Positions 34,962 through 35,473 of a DNA stretch of 35,473 bases are shown here, in pieces. The stretch is taken from the NCBI GenBank assembly GCA_021324365.1, contig JAJPJE010000023.1, positions 1 to 35,473 on the forward strand, in the 5' to 3' direction. The DNA is from Terriglobia bacterium (lineage in GTDB: Bacteria; Acidobacteriota; Terriglobia; Terriglobales; Acidobacteriaceae). The translations under genes were made by a program, and so were the position numbers. A model generated the notes under the pieces. The model was given only the letters and a program-made list of their open reading frames with translations, made no database searches and was not told the DNA's origin. Position 1 is the first letter of the stretch, and each line of letters begins with the position of its first letter.

Positions 34962-35473
34962 ATGGCTTGGTTTAAACGCGAATCCAGCACAGTTGACGCT
35001 TCGGGCGAAAAGAAAGTCCGCACCGAAGGACTCTGGGTCAAGTGCGACGACTGTCACAAGATCATCTGGAAAAGAGATCTCGATGCCAACCTGAATGTCT
35101 GCCCGAACTGCGGGCGTCACTTCCGCATCGATGCGCGCACCCGTCTGGCTCAGCTCTTTGATGGCGGCGAATACCAGGTCGAAGACGATAATCTCGTTAC
35201 TACCGATCCTTTAAAGTTCGTCGATCTAAAGGCATATTCGGATCGTTTGACGAAAGCGCAAAACGATACCGGCCTTTCCGACGCCATTATCAATGCGCGC
35301 GGTACCATCGAAGGACATCCCGCAATTATCAGCGCCATGGAGTATGCGTTTATTGGCGGCAGCATGGGGGCGGTTGTGGGTGAAGTCATCACTCGCGCGG
35401 TTGAAAAGGCCACCAATGAGCGCATTCCGCTGATCGTGATTTCTGCCTCTGGCGGCGCGCGCATGATGGAAGG
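34962..35473 (+). CDS. accD: Acetyl-CoA carboxylase carboxyltransferase beta subunit, 5' part
   Basis: The visible 170 codons begin MAWFKRESSTVDASGEKKVR. The zinc finger has C28, C31, C47 and C50 (WVKCDDCHK, NVCPNCGRHF), then the crotonase-like carboxyltransferase core opens (FVDLKAYSDRL, DAIINARGTIEGHPAIISAM, ISASGGARMME). The sequence runs off the window. It transfers carboxyl from biotin to acetyl-CoA with the alpha subunit, the first committed step of fatty acid synthesis. No Shine-Dalgarno is visible; TTAAAATT immediately precedes the ATG. Confidence 0.93.
   Translation, partial: MAWFKRESSTVDASGEKKVRTEGLWVKCDDCHKIIWKRDLDANLNVCPNCGRHFRIDARTRLAQLFDGGEYQVEDDNLVTTDPLKFVDLKAYSDRLTKAQNDTGLSDAIINARGTIEGHPAIISAMEYAFIGGSMGAVVGEVITRAVEKATNERIPLIVISASGGARMME

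Overview
The window looks like a chromosomal piece of a soil-type Acidobacteriota (Terriglobia, Koribacter-like). This is inferred from gene content, not from a marker search. The signs are many small four-cysteine zinc-ribbon proteins, a secreted TGTWKG-type protein, NTN-rich lipoproteins, paired GT4/GH130 genes, long low-coding intergenic stretches, and an ordinary bacterial core (ligA, cobO, accD, mog, glgP) at the right. No rRNA, intact tRNA or CRISPR array was found.

Layout. 1-4,060: accessory region with a MITE-like inverted repeat, small hypothetical genes, two zinc ribbons, a secreted protein of eight 32-residue cysteine repeats, and a 52-residue metallothionein. 4,059-7,823 (minus): a tight operon of zinc ribbon, GT4 glycosyltransferase with a C-terminal helical domain, and GH130 enzyme. 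8,056-16,116: a signalling island with a SYLF protein, two Crp/Fnr paralogues, a degenerate receiver, two response regulators that each end in a four-cysteine domain, a STAS protein, a B12-type radical SAM protein and a LuxR-like HTH protein. 16,383-18,163: a stress cluster (BON, YflT-like, small membrane protein) followed by remnants of a DUF892 gene and a manganese catalase gene. 18,217-20,763: a low-density region with two paralogous HTH genes, one cut by a 33-nt CT microsatellite, plus duplicated repeats and tRNA-3'-end-like sequences. 20,764-35,473: mostly conserved genes (methyltransferase, DUF4412-like protein, glucan phosphorylase, mog, VTT membrane protein, lipid kinase, ligA, lipoprotein, cobO, accD start).

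The most interesting system is the signalling island. A 16-bp palindrome, TGAGCA-N4-TGCTCA (perfect at 8852, 11937 and 15539; degenerate at 2500 and 10164), and a sister form ending in CTTT-TGACCA (10819, 14762) lie before seven genes. In most cases the palindrome centre sits about 29.5-31.5 bp upstream of a -10-like hexamer, the class II Crp/Fnr geometry. The two Crp/Fnr paralogues have nearly identical recognition helices and are themselves among the candidate targets. I infer a local, autoregulated regulon that links these regulators to the receiver/zinc proteins, STAS and HTH proteins, and possibly the cysteine-repeat secreted protein.

A second notable locus is the HTH gene at 18659-18919. 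A CT repeat inside the coding sequence switches between a 6-residue tail and a 66-residue tail whose helical character resembles its paralogue, which suggests phase variation unless it is a sequencing artefact.
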